Translations under genes and position numbers: made by a program
DNA from: Topomyia yanbarensis
Taxonomy: Eukaryota; Arthropoda; Insecta; Diptera; Culicidae
Length of the DNA: 64,000 nt
Direction: 5' to 3'
Assembly (NCBI RefSeq): GCF_030247195.1
Contig: NC_080672.1
Coordinates: 26,605,906-26,669,905, forward strand
Shown: piece by piece, positions 21,770 through 32,520 of the stretch
Numbering within the stretch: the first letter of the stretch is position 1
Layout of the letters: each line of letters starts with the position of its first letter
The notes under the pieces: generated by a model
The model's input: the letters and a program-made list of their open reading frames with translations, nothing else
Database searches by the model: none
What the model was told of the DNA's origin: nothing

Positions 21770-22260
21770 GCGATTTTGATGATTTCAGGAGCTAATCCCT
21801 GATTTTTGTGATTTCTTATCATGTTACTGTGCTATTTTATTCATGAGTTTAGTATCTGATTATTATGTCAGAGTAGCGGGATCTATGTTCATGGTTTCAG
21901 GATCTTAGTCGTGATTTTCATAATTTCTATTTACGTTATCGTGATATTTCAATCATGAGTAAAGTGATTCATGTTCATAATTTCAGGAGCCTAGTCACGA
22001 TTTTGAATATTTCAATCATGAGAATTGTGATTTATGTCCATGATTACACGAACTTTGTCGTGGTTTTGATAATTTCTGTTCATGTTGTCGTGATATTTTA
22101 GTCACGAGTAGGGATTCATGTTGATTTATGTTCATGATTTCAGGATATTAGTGGCGATTTTTGATATTTTTGTCACGAGTTGTGTGATTTATATTTATGA
22201 TTTCAGGATCTCAATCACGAGTTTTGTAATTACTGTTCATCTTATCGTGATGTTTTATTC
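21770..22260 (+). repeat. Degenerate tandem array inside the 2.0-kb element
   Basis: Units built around TTCATGATTTCAGGA, TAGTCACGATTTT, ATTTCTGTTCATGTT and TCGTGATATTTTAGTCATGAG recur near 21780, 21888, 21973, 22044, 22132 and 22194, with spacing roughly 60-110 bp. Confidence 0.6.
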
Positions 22261-22768
22261 TAGAGCTTACTTTCGAATTTGACACGTGGAGTAATGTGAC
22301 ATGATATCAGCAGTTTCATCGTGGTATTCGTAATTTCTCTTCGCCTTATCGTGATCTGTTATTTTTTGGTTACTATCGGTTTTTTACTCGGAGTAGCGTG
22401 GCAAGGTGAGCTGAATCATAAAAGTGTGACTGGTTCGCGGTATCTTGTTCTGAAAACTATATCACGAACACGATTTGCGGCGCTCAGCGCAGTTTTCGTT
22501 TTTTATCCAGACATCATACTGAACCGTATCAAATGAATGACGATATTCGAGGTCCTAATAGTTTTTTTTTGTATCTACAGCTCGTATCTATTCTTGGTCG
22601 CTAGCAGCTAAATATTTCATGAAAAAGTGCACGGAACAAGAATGATTCCACGACTAATACTCCAAATTTTAAGAAATTAGTTCACGTGAAAATTTCATTA
22701 CCATGTTGCATGAAACTGAATATGATTAGGGATATCTTCACGCTAAATATATCGCGAATCATGTACTA

Positions 22769-23150
22769 GAAATCATGAACCAGTTCACGAATACATGAAT
22801 AATATGTAATGAACTTGCGGACCATTTCACGAACACGGATATTGGATCGTGATGAATATATTAGGAAACATGAACCTGTTTAAGATTACATGAGTAATAT
22901 TTGATGACTTTTTTGAACTATTTTACAAGCACGAATGGTAACTTGTGACTATTATACTAGATAAAATGAACCAGTTCACGACATGGATAACGTTTTATAA
23001 TTTTGCGATCTACTTCATGGGTACGTGTACTAGGAATTTTGAACGAGTTCACGAATACTATGAATAATATTTCATGATTTTGTAAACTATTTCAGGAGCA
23101 CGAATGGTAAATCGTGACTAATATATTAGGCATCATGAATTAGTTCACGA
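22769..23150 (+). repeat. About 96-bp tandem array inside the 2.0-kb element
   Basis: Four consecutive units begin with variants of ATCATGAACCAGTTCACGA near 22769, 22864, 22960 and 23035, with a fifth partial start near 23131. Each continues through ATGAATAATATTTCATGA and CACGAATGGTAA to CGTGACTAATATATTAGG. The period is near 96 bp where complete. Confidence 0.7.
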
Positions 23151-23722
23151 CAATTGAATAGATTCATGAAAAAATAGAAATAGATCACGAGAAAATATTC
23201 ACAATGCCTTGATTTTGCGAACTAATATGCCTAAATATATAGATAACATCATAAGTCAACTGAGATTAATGCGAACCAGTTCACCTACAGAAAATCGGTA
23301 ATGACATGGAAACCGTGACTGAAGTTCACGAAACAAAAACAAATATTTCCACTAATAAAAGCGTCATGAGGGCGTTACTGAAGTGAAATTGAACATAATT
23401 ACAAAACACCATTTTTGTTCATAGTCCTGTTTTCGAAACGTAAAAACGTGAATGTTTCAGAATTCATGGCACTTTACTTACGATTTTAGCAACAATGTTG
23501 TTACGGTGTAATGGTGGCCCCGGATGGATGAGGATGGCAAGATACAAGAGGTTTAAGTTTAGTCGGTAGGATTAACTGCTTCAAACCAATCAGACACAAC
23601 CACTAGCCAATTACATTCCATCTCGATAATAGACATTAACCCAATTTGTTGATTTGGGTCAATTGGTATACAATACTCGGCCTTTCAGGTCTCATAAAAA
23701 ACTTCAAAGTTTAACCTTTCTT

Positions 23723-23990
23723 TTATAAAAAACGTAGAAAAATCAAAACCATTTTCTGCGCACGGGCCTGCCTTTCCCGTTTCAAATGTTTTTGAACGTT
23801 TAACACCAAGCCGAGAAGTTTTCGTTGTATCAGTTGCCAATGAGTCCACTTATTTGTTGGAAAATTGGTTGTATCCAATTCCGGAAGCACTTGCAAAGAC
23901 GTTCCGACCAAAAAATGCCCTGGAGTAAGTGGTTCCAAATCAGTTGGATCGTCCGCTATCGCAATTAGTGGTCTCGAATTTAGGCAGCCT
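23723..23990 (-). pseudogene. BEL/Pao integrase C-terminal fragment
   Basis: The minus strand reads LNSRPLIAIADDPTDLEP, LTPGHFLVGTSLQVLPE, then WTHWQLIQRKLLG. This is the conserved end of BEL/Pao integrases (LNSRP, TPGHFL.G.SL, W..lQ). A short piece of pol, it is cut off on both sides. Together with 24571-24815 on the same strand and in the right order, it suggests one decayed BEL element with foreign or unreadable sequence between them. Confidence 0.8.
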
Positions 23991-24570
23991 TAAATGTGCA
24001 CTGTTTCCCCGAGAAGCTTATGGTGAAGATATGGAAGCTAGGAACGCACGCTTGTTGCTAGGCACCGACTCGCTTGTTTACATTGGGAAAAAATGGAACT
24101 CGAAGTGAAAATTCAAACGCACAAATGAGAGTTTTTGGACATTTTCCTTCGGTCATCTGCACAGTAGTAGTAAATTTGAAGTTTCGTTGGTAAACGATTA
24201 AATTGTCGTGGGTGTTTTTGCAGTGGTTTGTTATTAAAGTGCATTTGAAAATGTGCATTGAAAATGAGAAGAAGAAAAGTAAGAGTGTTTCGAAAGTAAA
24301 GAGGAGTGATATTTTCGCACAAAATAAGAACTACAGATGGCTTTCCGTCTAAAACTCGGGTTGATTGTGTGGGAAAATGTTCTAGCTTCCTCAAGAAGCA
24401 GTTTCGTAGAACACCGACAAGGTTAGCGTGTTGAAACACGTATTTTTATATTTGCTCATGTCAGATACATAGTTAGGCAGTGGAAAGGGAGGTTTGTAGC
24501 GTAGGACCTATGTTGTGGCTCGCATGTATAACATCCTTCAAAATAGCTGTTTTAGCCGATCGAGCTACCG

Positions 24571-24815
24571 CTACCCAGAGTGAGAAGCTTTAGATGAATT
24601 TAAATATCGCTGAGTCCCTTCTTTTGAACACTTTCTGGATATCTGTCCATGGTGCTCTTTGCTGCGTAAAAGATCCATGAGCTGGTTTAGTTGATATCGT
24701 ACTCCAATTAAATTTGTTTTAATTTTGGAGTAGATAACGGAACAACTACCCCCTCTCGCAGTGAAACGACGCAGCGCCTGTAAAAAACGATCTGTGGAAC
24801 GATCGTCAATCAAAC
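24571..24815 (-). pseudogene. BEL/Pao integrase core fragment
   Basis: The minus strand reads DDRSTDRFLQALRRFTARGG, then SVIYSKIKTNLIGVR, then NQLMDLLRSKEHH. It aligns with BEL/Pao integrase from the first-Asp block onward (D.ST..FL.ALRRF.ARRG...IYSDNGTNF.GA). The second catalytic Asp, within IYSDNGTNF, is replaced (IYSKIKTNL), so the enzyme would be inactive. The downstream part leading to GGLWEA is lost. Confidence 0.8.
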
Positions 24816-25066
24816 TGCTAACGAACTGTCATTGTACACAGACAGCCGAACAAGGCAACGTGTGCTTTCATTGCTTCGTTTGCAGCACATGCGCTACTCT
24901 CACCGTTCAGAAATCGTTCGGAGACGAGTGGAACGATGTGAGTTTTAGCAACCTGGATCAGCAAGTGGACAATGTACCCCATAACATTATAATTCGAAAA
25001 CTAGCACAGCAGCTGGACAGAATTTTCAGCATGTCCGAAAAATTGGCTGCAGTCCTAACTCTATGA
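24816..25066 (+). pseudogene. Cysteine-containing open frame, possible retroelement ORF1 scrap
   Basis: A plus-strand frame has closely spaced cysteines (NCHCTQTAEQGNVCFHCFVC then STCATLTVQKSFGDEW) followed by a helical tail (NIIIRKLAQQLDRIFSMSEK). It vaguely resembles the PHD-like finger and following helix of some non-LTR ORF1 proteins. It reads open to a stop at 25066. Function is uncertain; the antisense BEL fragment overlaps only its first codons. Confidence 0.3.
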
Positions 25067-25959
25067 TCGCTCCGCGTTTGATGGGATAAATAATACTCGG
25101 TTAAGCCTATTCAAGATGTCCAGCTACGTCCAACAAGGCAGTCATCTACGTCCTTTTATTTTTATCTTATTTATACATGAACTTTTGTCTGGAAAATTGA
25201 TGATCTGAAAATTTTATGTACTTTAGCTACAGAACCCGACTCTGTAGTGTTTCAAGACGATCGCTGTATGCTCCAAGAGTGATGCATGCTGACAGAGAAG
25301 TTTGCGTTAAAAAATGCAATATGATTCGAATGCTTTCAAACTCTATGCCATTTTGAATATCGCCTACAAGGTCGGAGTTATAGAAATAATCGATTCTATT
25401 TGGGATCTGCGAGTATTTTTTGATTGTAAGATAGCGTTTTTTCGACCATATCGCTGACGCAATCGCCAAAGCTTTTAGGATTCTAGGTCTAACCTTTGCC
25501 GTACCCGCCTATAATTTTTCTGAAAATTTAAATTTGTTTTGCTATAATTCGTCAATTTGACAGATTTGGATGGATACGGAATTTAGTTGAGTTTCTGTGC
25601 ACCTAGTAGCGTTCGAATCCGTAGACCAGTTCCGGAATTAATCCGAATTCCAGTGGTGTGACGGACTAGTTTTGAAGAAACATCTCATAAATTTAAGTAA
25701 TTGTTTTATGAAATATACATATTACTATTTTCCATTGATTCTTCACAATAGACATGAATTGGACAAATCTTGACCATCAGAAAACTGTTCCGGGAGAACT
25801 AAAGAAAATATATATACTTTTCTATCATTCCAGCATTTTGGTTTCATAAATTTATACGAATTCCGAAAGAACTTATACTCATAGGGCCCTAGAGCTCGCT
25901 AGACCTATTGCCATTCCGGCACCGGTTTCAGATGGAATCAAATGAGGCATTTGATAAAA
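25067..25959. other. Unassigned sequence
   Basis: AT-rich with short frames only, nothing recognised. Confidence 0.3.
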
Positions 25960-26550
25960 TTTAGAAAATCAAAATGGTGGTTTCCGGTTACCACAAAACA
26001 GTGCAAACCATCATCAACATGGGTGTCATTTGAAAGGGGATGGTCAATAAAAGCCGGAAATTGATGATTGGCGCCATTTTGAAAACTAAGATGGCGACTT
26101 CCGATTACTAGAAAACAGTGAACGCTACCATATACAATGATGTTATTGTAAAGCGGGTGGTCAGCGAAACCCAGAAATTCGTTATTTGACGTCAACCCAA
26201 GATGGCAGGTTTCGGTTCCAAATAAACAGGGAAAGCTATCATAAATAGAGGTGTCATTTGCATGGAAGTGGTCAGTAGAAAACAGAAATTGATTTTTGTT
26301 GCCACTTTGAAGAGCAAGGTGGCTGTTTCCGGTTCCCGCAAAAAAGTGAAAACTATCATCAATAATGGTGTCATTGTAAAGTGGGTGGTCAATAGACGAC
26401 AGAAATCGATGATTGAGGCCATTTTGAATACCATGATGAAGGCTTCCGGTTACCATCAAAACAGTGAAAACTATCATCAATATAGGAATCATTTGAAATG
26501 GGATGGTCAGCAGAAACGGATACTATGATTGATGTCATTTTAAATTTTAT
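25960..26550 (+). repeat. About 116-bp tandem repeat, five degenerate units
   Basis: The landmark AAGATGGCGACTTCCGGTTAC-like block recurs near 25971, 26089, 26201, 26318 and 26434 (steps 118, 112, 117, 116). Between are CAAAACAGTG(A/C)AAACTATCATC, GGTGTCATTTG(A/T)AA, GGGTGGTCA and GAAATTGATGATT. The 184-codon minus-strand frame across it arises from the repeat and is not a gene. Similar arrays are common in mosquito genomes (recalled, not checked). Confidence 0.85.
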
Positions 26551-27030
26551 TTCTGCAACTCTTTCATAACCATTAGGCAATAATAAATATGTGGTGTTGA
26601 GACTGATATCTGACTTTCTTCATGACCCAAAAAGTGCTGCTTTGAACGGATTTTCAATATAGTTATGATATTGTTAGGATAGAGCGAAAAATTAGCGATG
26701 AGCGACTAACCGAATGAAATCATTGTTGTCACATGCTGAAATCACAGCAAGATCCGTTCGTTCTAGCATTAGCTGTTTACATGGGCTGTCAATCGCAATT
26801 TAAATGTACCGGCAGTACCTTATTACAATCATTATTTTCATATTGTTCGAAATATTGGTTCCATTGATTATCTCATTGTCTATCATCATATGTATCGTCA
26901 GTCTCCCTTCTCAAATCGCGCAGAGCAGAAGCACAAAAAAATCTCCCCGCTATAGGAATCAGTAAAGCAAGCAAATAATTTCCCAATCGCTTGTTCTTTA
27001 TTCAGTGCACAAACACGTTGGCTCTAACTA
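26551..27030. other. Unassigned sequence
   Basis: No recognised coding or repeat pairing. TA at 27029-27030 is the target duplication of the adjoining mariner. Confidence 0.3.
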
Positions 27031-28319
27031 ACGGATGTTCAATAAAAATAAGAATGATTTCAATACCTTTCTGTAATTAAAGTAAAAAGCGTAAATTTTT
27101 TTCTCACCAAGAGGAATGCTTTCTGGACTCCCTAGAAATAGGTGACATGTTTCTTTTCGCTCGGGTGCTGTCAGTTCAATCGAAGATGGCGTCGAAACAG
27201 CAAGTACTCCGCGAGCGTATTGTATGGTTTTACGAAACGCATGGTCATTGGTCATTGTGAAAAATAGTTGACGGTAGACGCCATTCGAGACGAAAATGTG
27301 CCCGTGAGAACCGTTTACCGGATACTGGCATCCCTGAGCGTGGAGCGGAAAACCGGAACCGACAATCCGGCGAAGATAATGACGAAGAAGAATAAGGAAG
27401 CGTTGAAAAAGCTGTTCGACAACAAGGACGGAACGAGTTTGCGTGACGCTGGCCGAAAATATCACTGCTTCGATAACTTGATTCACCGAACCCTCAAGAT
27501 AGAGGACATCATCTGTCGGAAGAAGACTTGGTCTCCCGAGTACACGAATGAAACAGATAGCGATAGTAAATCGCAGTGCTGGTAAATGACGAAGAACTAC
27601 TGCGGGACGTCGTTCGTGTTACGCGACGAAAGCTACATTCCGCTCTCGAAGACCCACGTTCCAGGAAATGACAGCTGACAAATCGGTCACACCCCCTGAA
27701 GTCAAATATAAGTTTGAGCATAAATTTGAAAAAAAAAAAAGATGTTGGACATCGCCATATTGGACAGAGGAATTTCAAGGCCGTGGTTCAAGCCGAACGG
27801 TCTGGCCATCAATCAACAAGTATACCAGGAGAAGTGTCTTAAGAAAATTCTTCTGCCGGGACATCATGCGGATAGGAAGTACATCTTCTGTTAAACAAGA
27901 CGTCTTCTCATTACGCCAAGAAGACGCTGGAGTATATTGAGCAGAAAAAGATACCGTACGTACCGAAAGAAAGGAACCCGATCAACTTGCCCCAGTACTG
28001 TCCCATTGAGAATTTTTTCGGATCTCTCAGTGCCCTAGTGTACAAAAATAATTGGCGGACCAAGGATACGAAGCAGTTGAGCACTAGGATTCGGAATTGT
28101 AATCCGAAAATGGATGTCAGTGCCGTCCAGGGCTCTTGTGAGAGCATCGCGACTGAGTGGCGTCATTCGGCTGACCAAGAGCCCCTTCTCCAATATTCAT
28201 TGACGTTTTTTGAAAAATAAACATTATGTTTTTTATACAAAAATAATGAATTCGTTGATTTTTTTTTTGTTTTTTAACTACATGACTGAAAAAATTCTTA
28301 TTTTTGGTTGAACACCCGT
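27031..28319 (+). mobile_element. Full-length DD37E-type mariner with both terminal repeats
   Basis: The termini are ACGGATGTTCAATAAAAAT and, read inward from the right, ACGGGTGTTCAACCAAAAAT, continuing to AAGAAT in both. TA dinucleotides at 27029-27030 and 28320-28321 are the expected target duplication. The length of 1289 bp fits a complete Tc1/mariner-superfamily element with one transposase gene. The internal gene is broken (see next entry), so the copy is immobile by itself. Confidence 0.85.
27186..28220 (+). pseudogene. Broken DD37E mariner transposase
   Basis: It starts MASKQQVLRERIVWFYETHG at 27186 and soon hits a stop. The helix-turn-helix region reads open in another frame (27268-27585: NVPVRTVYRILASL, then LRDAGRKYHCFDNLIHRTLK). 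The catalytic C-terminal part is open at 27890-28217: SSHYAKKTLEYIEQKK, PYVPKERNP, LPQYCPIENFFGSL, KMDVSAVQGSCESIA. Counting from the WPD position to the Glu of CPIE gives 37 residues, the DD37E spacing. The second Asp is Asn here and multiple frameshifts separate the blocks, so the enzyme is dead. Transposases of this family cut and paste at TA sites. Confidence 0.8.
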
Positions 28320-28433
28320 TACCGTTTGAAATAGTGATGAGTATCGATACACAGCAAAAGCATGGCCCACTGCGAACTAACTTTGTTACTATTGACTTTT
28401 CAAAATGTCCCGTCAGACCAGCTGTTCTGGAAA

Positions 28434-28660
28434 TAGAATAATTATTAAAAGTGCAGAAGGAGCTCAATCTGGCAGAAGTAACCACATTTCAACTGCATCA
28501 TACTTCACATTAAGTGCTAATTATGTTCAAGAGCATTACCCAAGAGAAGTCATTCGTCTCGCGAAACCATATGCAGCACACCGCTGAATACAGCAACGTT
28601 AAAATCTGCATCTCCGTATACATTGACAATGACGCCACAGAAGTTCGCTTACATGACTTA
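28434..28660 (+). pseudogene. Non-LTR ORF1 fragment
   Basis: The plus strand reads LKVQKELNLAEVTTFQLHH, one stop after TSH, then VLIMFKSITQEKSFVSRN, HMQHTAEYSNVKI, VYIDNDATEVRLHDLTP. It links the block seen at 1898-2116 with the block seen at 290-985 in a single reading order, which shows those are parts of one protein family. Opposite in orientation to the other copies. It is truncated at both ends. Confidence 0.65.
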
Positions 28661-29290
28661 ACCCCGCTATCGCGTTGAGCCGTGTCAAATAAACAAAAAA
28701 ATATTATAAGTATCATATTTTAGATTTTTAACTATAATTATATGCTATTAGTTTTTTTTTCAGTACCAGTGTGATCCCGACATCTTGGTTTTCGAAATGG
28801 TGTCAACAAACAGTTTTTGTCTTCTACTGACCACTCCCTTTCAACTCTACTGGATGGGATACGAAGCATTCTTAGCGAGCCTGGTGCTACCACCGTATGC
28901 TGCAACAAAGCTTCATTCACAATACAGTCACACTGCGTATGAGTAGTGCGGGTGATAAAACCTCTGACCAATTCAGTGGTAATTTTTTTGCAGGCAATTC
29001 CTGTCATCCTTGCGCTCAAAAGGATTTCGATCCATTTTTATCTGCTTCGCAGATTGGGTAAAGGGATTATCAGTTCGTTGTATGTGCATCACCAGACTAA
29101 AAACGGGATGGAGGAGGTAATGTCTGCAATCTACCTTTGTTATGCCGAATGAGGCTTTATTCATTTTGTTAAAATATCTGGCTTCCCAAATACAAGATGA
29201 ATCTCAAAAGTATCTATTCAAATATTGAAAAAAAACTCTCGAACCTGACTGGCGAAATTGGTTAATCAGAACTAAAAATAAACAAAAACG
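28661..29290. other. Unassigned sequence
   Basis: No recognised domain. Short frames occur on both strands. Confidence 0.3.
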
Positions 29291-32289
29291 GTAAAAAAAA
29301 CGAAAAATATTAAAAATCTGATCCAAAATTCTTCAGAAAATCATAAAGAGACATATTATGCCATTTCCAAATTCCTCGCATCTGCAGGAGGGTGAGATTT
29401 TAGACCCTAATAATTTTCGCTTACTGAACGAAGGAATTTTTTTTCCAAAATTTTGTATCACATTCCAAAATATACACGAACAACACAAACTTTCCCTTTT
29501 TAAGCCAACGTGTTGCCTAACCCTAACTACAAATCTTTTGTTTTTTTTTTCATTTCTTCTACTTTGTAGTTTTGTTCAATTCTCCCAATTTTTACTCTGC
29601 TTTCTACGCTTTTTCACATTTTTTAAAATATATTCCTTTATTTACCCATTTTTTGTTGTTAGCATATTTATGTTTTATTCTTTAGTTTACTTTGCTATCT
29701 TCGCCTTTTTTATAATTAGCAGAAGTTTTCCTTCCTGTTTCCAATTTTTATTTGACTATCTTAATAAATATTATCCCATTAGTTGGTAGTTTTCGCAATG
29801 GCAAATTTTATATCCCTTGATTTGTCTTTATTCCATTTATTTTACTGCTTTAAACTTTAATATTACACATTTTCCTGTTTGTCTATTTGTTTCATTTGTT
29901 TGACTTCCCATTTTTCTTTACATTTTTCGTTATTGCATACAAGTTTTTTTTACTTTTTAAAATTCGTCTTAATTTTTGTTCCATTATTGCCCTCTATCGC
30001 GTTTTTAATAATTAATTTCTAATTTTCTCTTTTCCATCATTTTGTTTATTTATTTTTATTATTTTGTTTATTTTTTCAATTAATCTGTTAACTTTTCAAA
30101 ATGTTTTCTATTTCTTCAGTTTTCCATTCAACTTCCGTTGGTACAGTAAGATTCCGTTTTTGGCACACTCTGCGATTTTGGCAACAAATGGGTTCCGTTT
30201 TTAGCAACATTTTTGTTGTACATAATAAGTCTTTTAAAAATGTGCAATTGATGTTTGTTTGTATCAATTGATATCACATTTGACTTTCTTTCCATATTAA
30301 TAGTCATATTAACCCTCAAAGGCGCAAATTATATCTTTTTTAATTTTGTTGAAAGCTGTCTCATAGCTTTAATAAATTCCTGTGATAATTTTGAGATGAT
30401 TTTCGCAATGTTGTTTTAAAACATCGTTATGCAATTAAGGGTTACCTATATTTTACACTATACGTGTTGTATTTAATAAATATAGAGATGTGTAATATAA
30501 CTGGTAATAGTGTAACTAGTGTCTGACGGAATCAATATTTATAGTAAGACCCAGGGTCTGTGCACTTTAAGGGTCAAGTAAAGAGGAATGCGCTACACTG
30601 CATAATAAGACTAGTTCTGGAGTAAATTTTCAATCAAAGGCTTATTGCATTGTGAGCCTCTTTCTCTTTGGATTACTACGACGTCAATACAAAACTTGGC
30701 ACTAGATTTTCAGCACATATCGAAAGCTGACCATAGTGCGTCCCAAAGCCGTATTTAGGAATACAAAACTGGTGGCCGCCAAATAGTTCGGTGTATCTAT
30801 GTGATGTCTTTGGCAAGGTTGAAAAAAATAAAATTGTTGCCAAAAACGGAATCCTACTGCATTTAATTTTTTGTTTGACATTTTCGGTTTTGATTTTTTT
30901 TATTTCGTTGTTCTTGTTATATTCTTCAAAAATATTCAGTTGTTCTATGCTATATACCACCCTAAGGAGGAAAATTTGGGATTCATTTGTTGTAATTATT
31001 AGATTTTTTAATGTTCCATCGTGCATTTCCTTTTGTTTTTCCAAATTTTTTGTTAGTCTATGAACTAATTTTACGTTTCATTTCCAAAGTATTTTAGTAT
31101 TTTTTTATTAATTTAGTTTTCTTCCATTTTTGTTACTATTTTTCCATTTTTTTCTTTTAATTTTCCGAACTATACTATTTTCAATTTTCTTCACTTTTTC
31201 ATATTTTCTATTTGTCTATTTGATTCTCTTTTATTTTGTTTAACCCACAAAAAGTCCAACTAAAATTGCGACTTCAAGAAGCATCGTTCCTAGGACCCAA
31301 TGAAATCACAAGCCTCTTTGTTGTTGTTTTATCGGCGAGAGAATCGAAAGCCCGAAAGCGCTCGATCATTTGTAGTTTAAATTACAAGTTCATTGAAGTT
31401 AGAGAACTGTAACTAGCCGGGCCTCTGAGAACCCTTGCCTGTTTGAGGGTTAATCCACCAACATTCAAATTTCTCCACATTTGCATTTTAGAGCACTTTA
31501 GACAAATCTCTGACTCTTATGTGCAGAGCTGGAATCTAACACAGGTGAGCTGCTTACAATGTAATAAATTTACAAACTACCTTAAATCCACTCCTAGGTG
31601 TTTTTATTATTCTCGATTAATTTAAGGTTTTATTAACATCCATTGGTTTCATATCAAGTTTTGTAAATTTTTCGTGTTCTTTTCCTTTATTTTTTATTGT
31701 TCTGTTTATTTATACAACTCCTGTTTTTTTTAAATTGTTTCGTACTATTTTGTTCTGCATTTGTTTATGGTTTGATGTTTCCATCTTTTCCTGGATTTGT
31801 TATTTTTTTATTTCGTTCATTTTTTAAATTTTCAATTATTCTATTTTTTCAATGTTCCCGATTTTCATTGTTCTTAACTTAGAAAAGGCTTTCTATTTTT
31901 GATATTGATACGTTTTTGACTAATCTCTTTCAATTTTTCACTGTAACTAATATTGTTTACATATTTTCTTTTTCATTTTTTAACTCTACTCTTCAAAGTT
32001 TTGTTTTACTTAAAGTACTTAAACCGAAAACCAAAAATTCCTAACACCACCATTTGACGGCTTGGGAGTAATTTCCAGCGAGTTTATAACAAAATGTACC
32101 AAAACAGTAAATACTATATGTAAGAAACTTGCCTTTTTTATTTTTGCTTTCAATTCAAATAGTGTGATAATATTTTATCTAAATTTCACTACCATGAACA
32201 AAATAGTTTCATATTTCTCCTTAGTGGAGAACAAATTTGATAAAAACAATTTTTTATCCATTAAGGAGAAAATTGTTTAAAACCATCTT
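29291..32289 (+). other. Extended T-rich (strand-asymmetric) region
   Basis: Long stretches on the plus strand are dominated by T with few A-runs, strongest at 29520-30120, 30860-31250 and 31620-31990. There is no clear period, unlike the satellite. Apparent open frames (for example 29358-29789 and 31697-31882) are Phe/Leu/Ile-rich products of composition. A MITE-like pair lies inside at 30144-30859. Confidence 0.6.
30144..30859. mobile_element. Possible pogo-like non-autonomous element
   Basis: CAGTAAGATTCCGTTTTTGG at the left matches, in reverse complement, CCAAAAACGGAATCCTACTG at the right with one mismatch. TTTTGGCAACAA is also mirrored. The left flank is TA, the right flank CA, so a TA duplication is only half supported. 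No coding region was seen. Confidence 0.5.
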
Positions 32290-32520
32290 TGCGCATGAAG
32301 AGCACAACACTTATAACTAAATTAGTAATAGAATTTGCATTTCTACTCCGTCTCATTAGAATCCGACACTAAAAGTTTGCTCAGGAACACAAACTGTGTC
32401 TCCGTCTTTTGGAGCTAGCGTCAATTCGGCGCTAAGTCAGTGTCAATCCTGTCACTAAGTTAGTGTCGGATTCTGATGAGACGATGTTGAAACGGAAATT
32501 CCTTTACAAAATAGTTTTTT
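32290..32520. mobile_element. MITE, family M, copy 2
   Basis: It has the same elements as the copy at 9530-9770: CACAACACTTATAACTAAAT at left, GTCTCATTAGAATCCGACAC mirrored by GTGTCGGATTCTGATGAGAC at right, and an inner GGAGCTAGCGTCAATTCGG. Flanked upstream by TTTAAAACCATCTTTGCGC, which recurs at copy 3. Confidence 0.7.

Larger units (their letters stand above)
21513..23508. mobile_element. 2.0-kb non-autonomous DNA element with TA flanks
   Basis: It is present here and absent from the inverted copy of the host repeat at 37390-38155, where the sequence runs straight from AAGTAGTACTTAG to TACGGTTGCCCCGG. TA at 21511-21512 and 23509-23510 flank it. The ends begin CACGGAAAAATTCCGTTCAT and, read inward from the other side, CACCGTAACAACATTGTTG, a weak imperfect inverted repeat. 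The interior is non-coding and largely two degenerate tandem arrays rich in CATGA/TCATG and CACGA/TCGTG. A transposase is absent, so mobility would be in trans. Confidence 0.75.
21003..23612 (+). mobile_element. Old repeat (family R), left copy, interrupted
   Basis: The flanking parts 21003-21512 and 23511-23612 match 38155-37390 read in reverse complement. Shared landmarks are AGGCCCGTGCGCAA, AGAAACAAGTCGTTGAA, ATAAATAGGAACGA, GATCGGTTCGTGTCTCAACA and ATACAAGAGGTTTAAGTTTA. Relative to the right copy this one lacks about 100 bp near 21250 and gains the 2.0-kb insertion at 21513-23508. Coding is unclear: a lysine-rich frame occurs in the right copy, stop-ridden here. The tail resembles a non-LTR 3' end, which is inference. 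Confidence 0.65.

Noticed and set aside
25938..26492. 184-codon minus-strand frame
   Set aside because: It runs along the 116-bp tandem repeat and repeats with it.
29358..29789. 143-codon hydrophobic frame that looks like a membrane protein
   Set aside because: Phe/Leu/Ile/Ser content follows from T-rich DNA; no start context, domain or repeat-free conservation.
30309..31455. Inverted ATTAACCCTCAAA / TTTGAGGGTTAAT pair suggesting an element
   Set aside because: It would overlap, not nest with, the better supported 30144-30859 pair, and the shared word is short.
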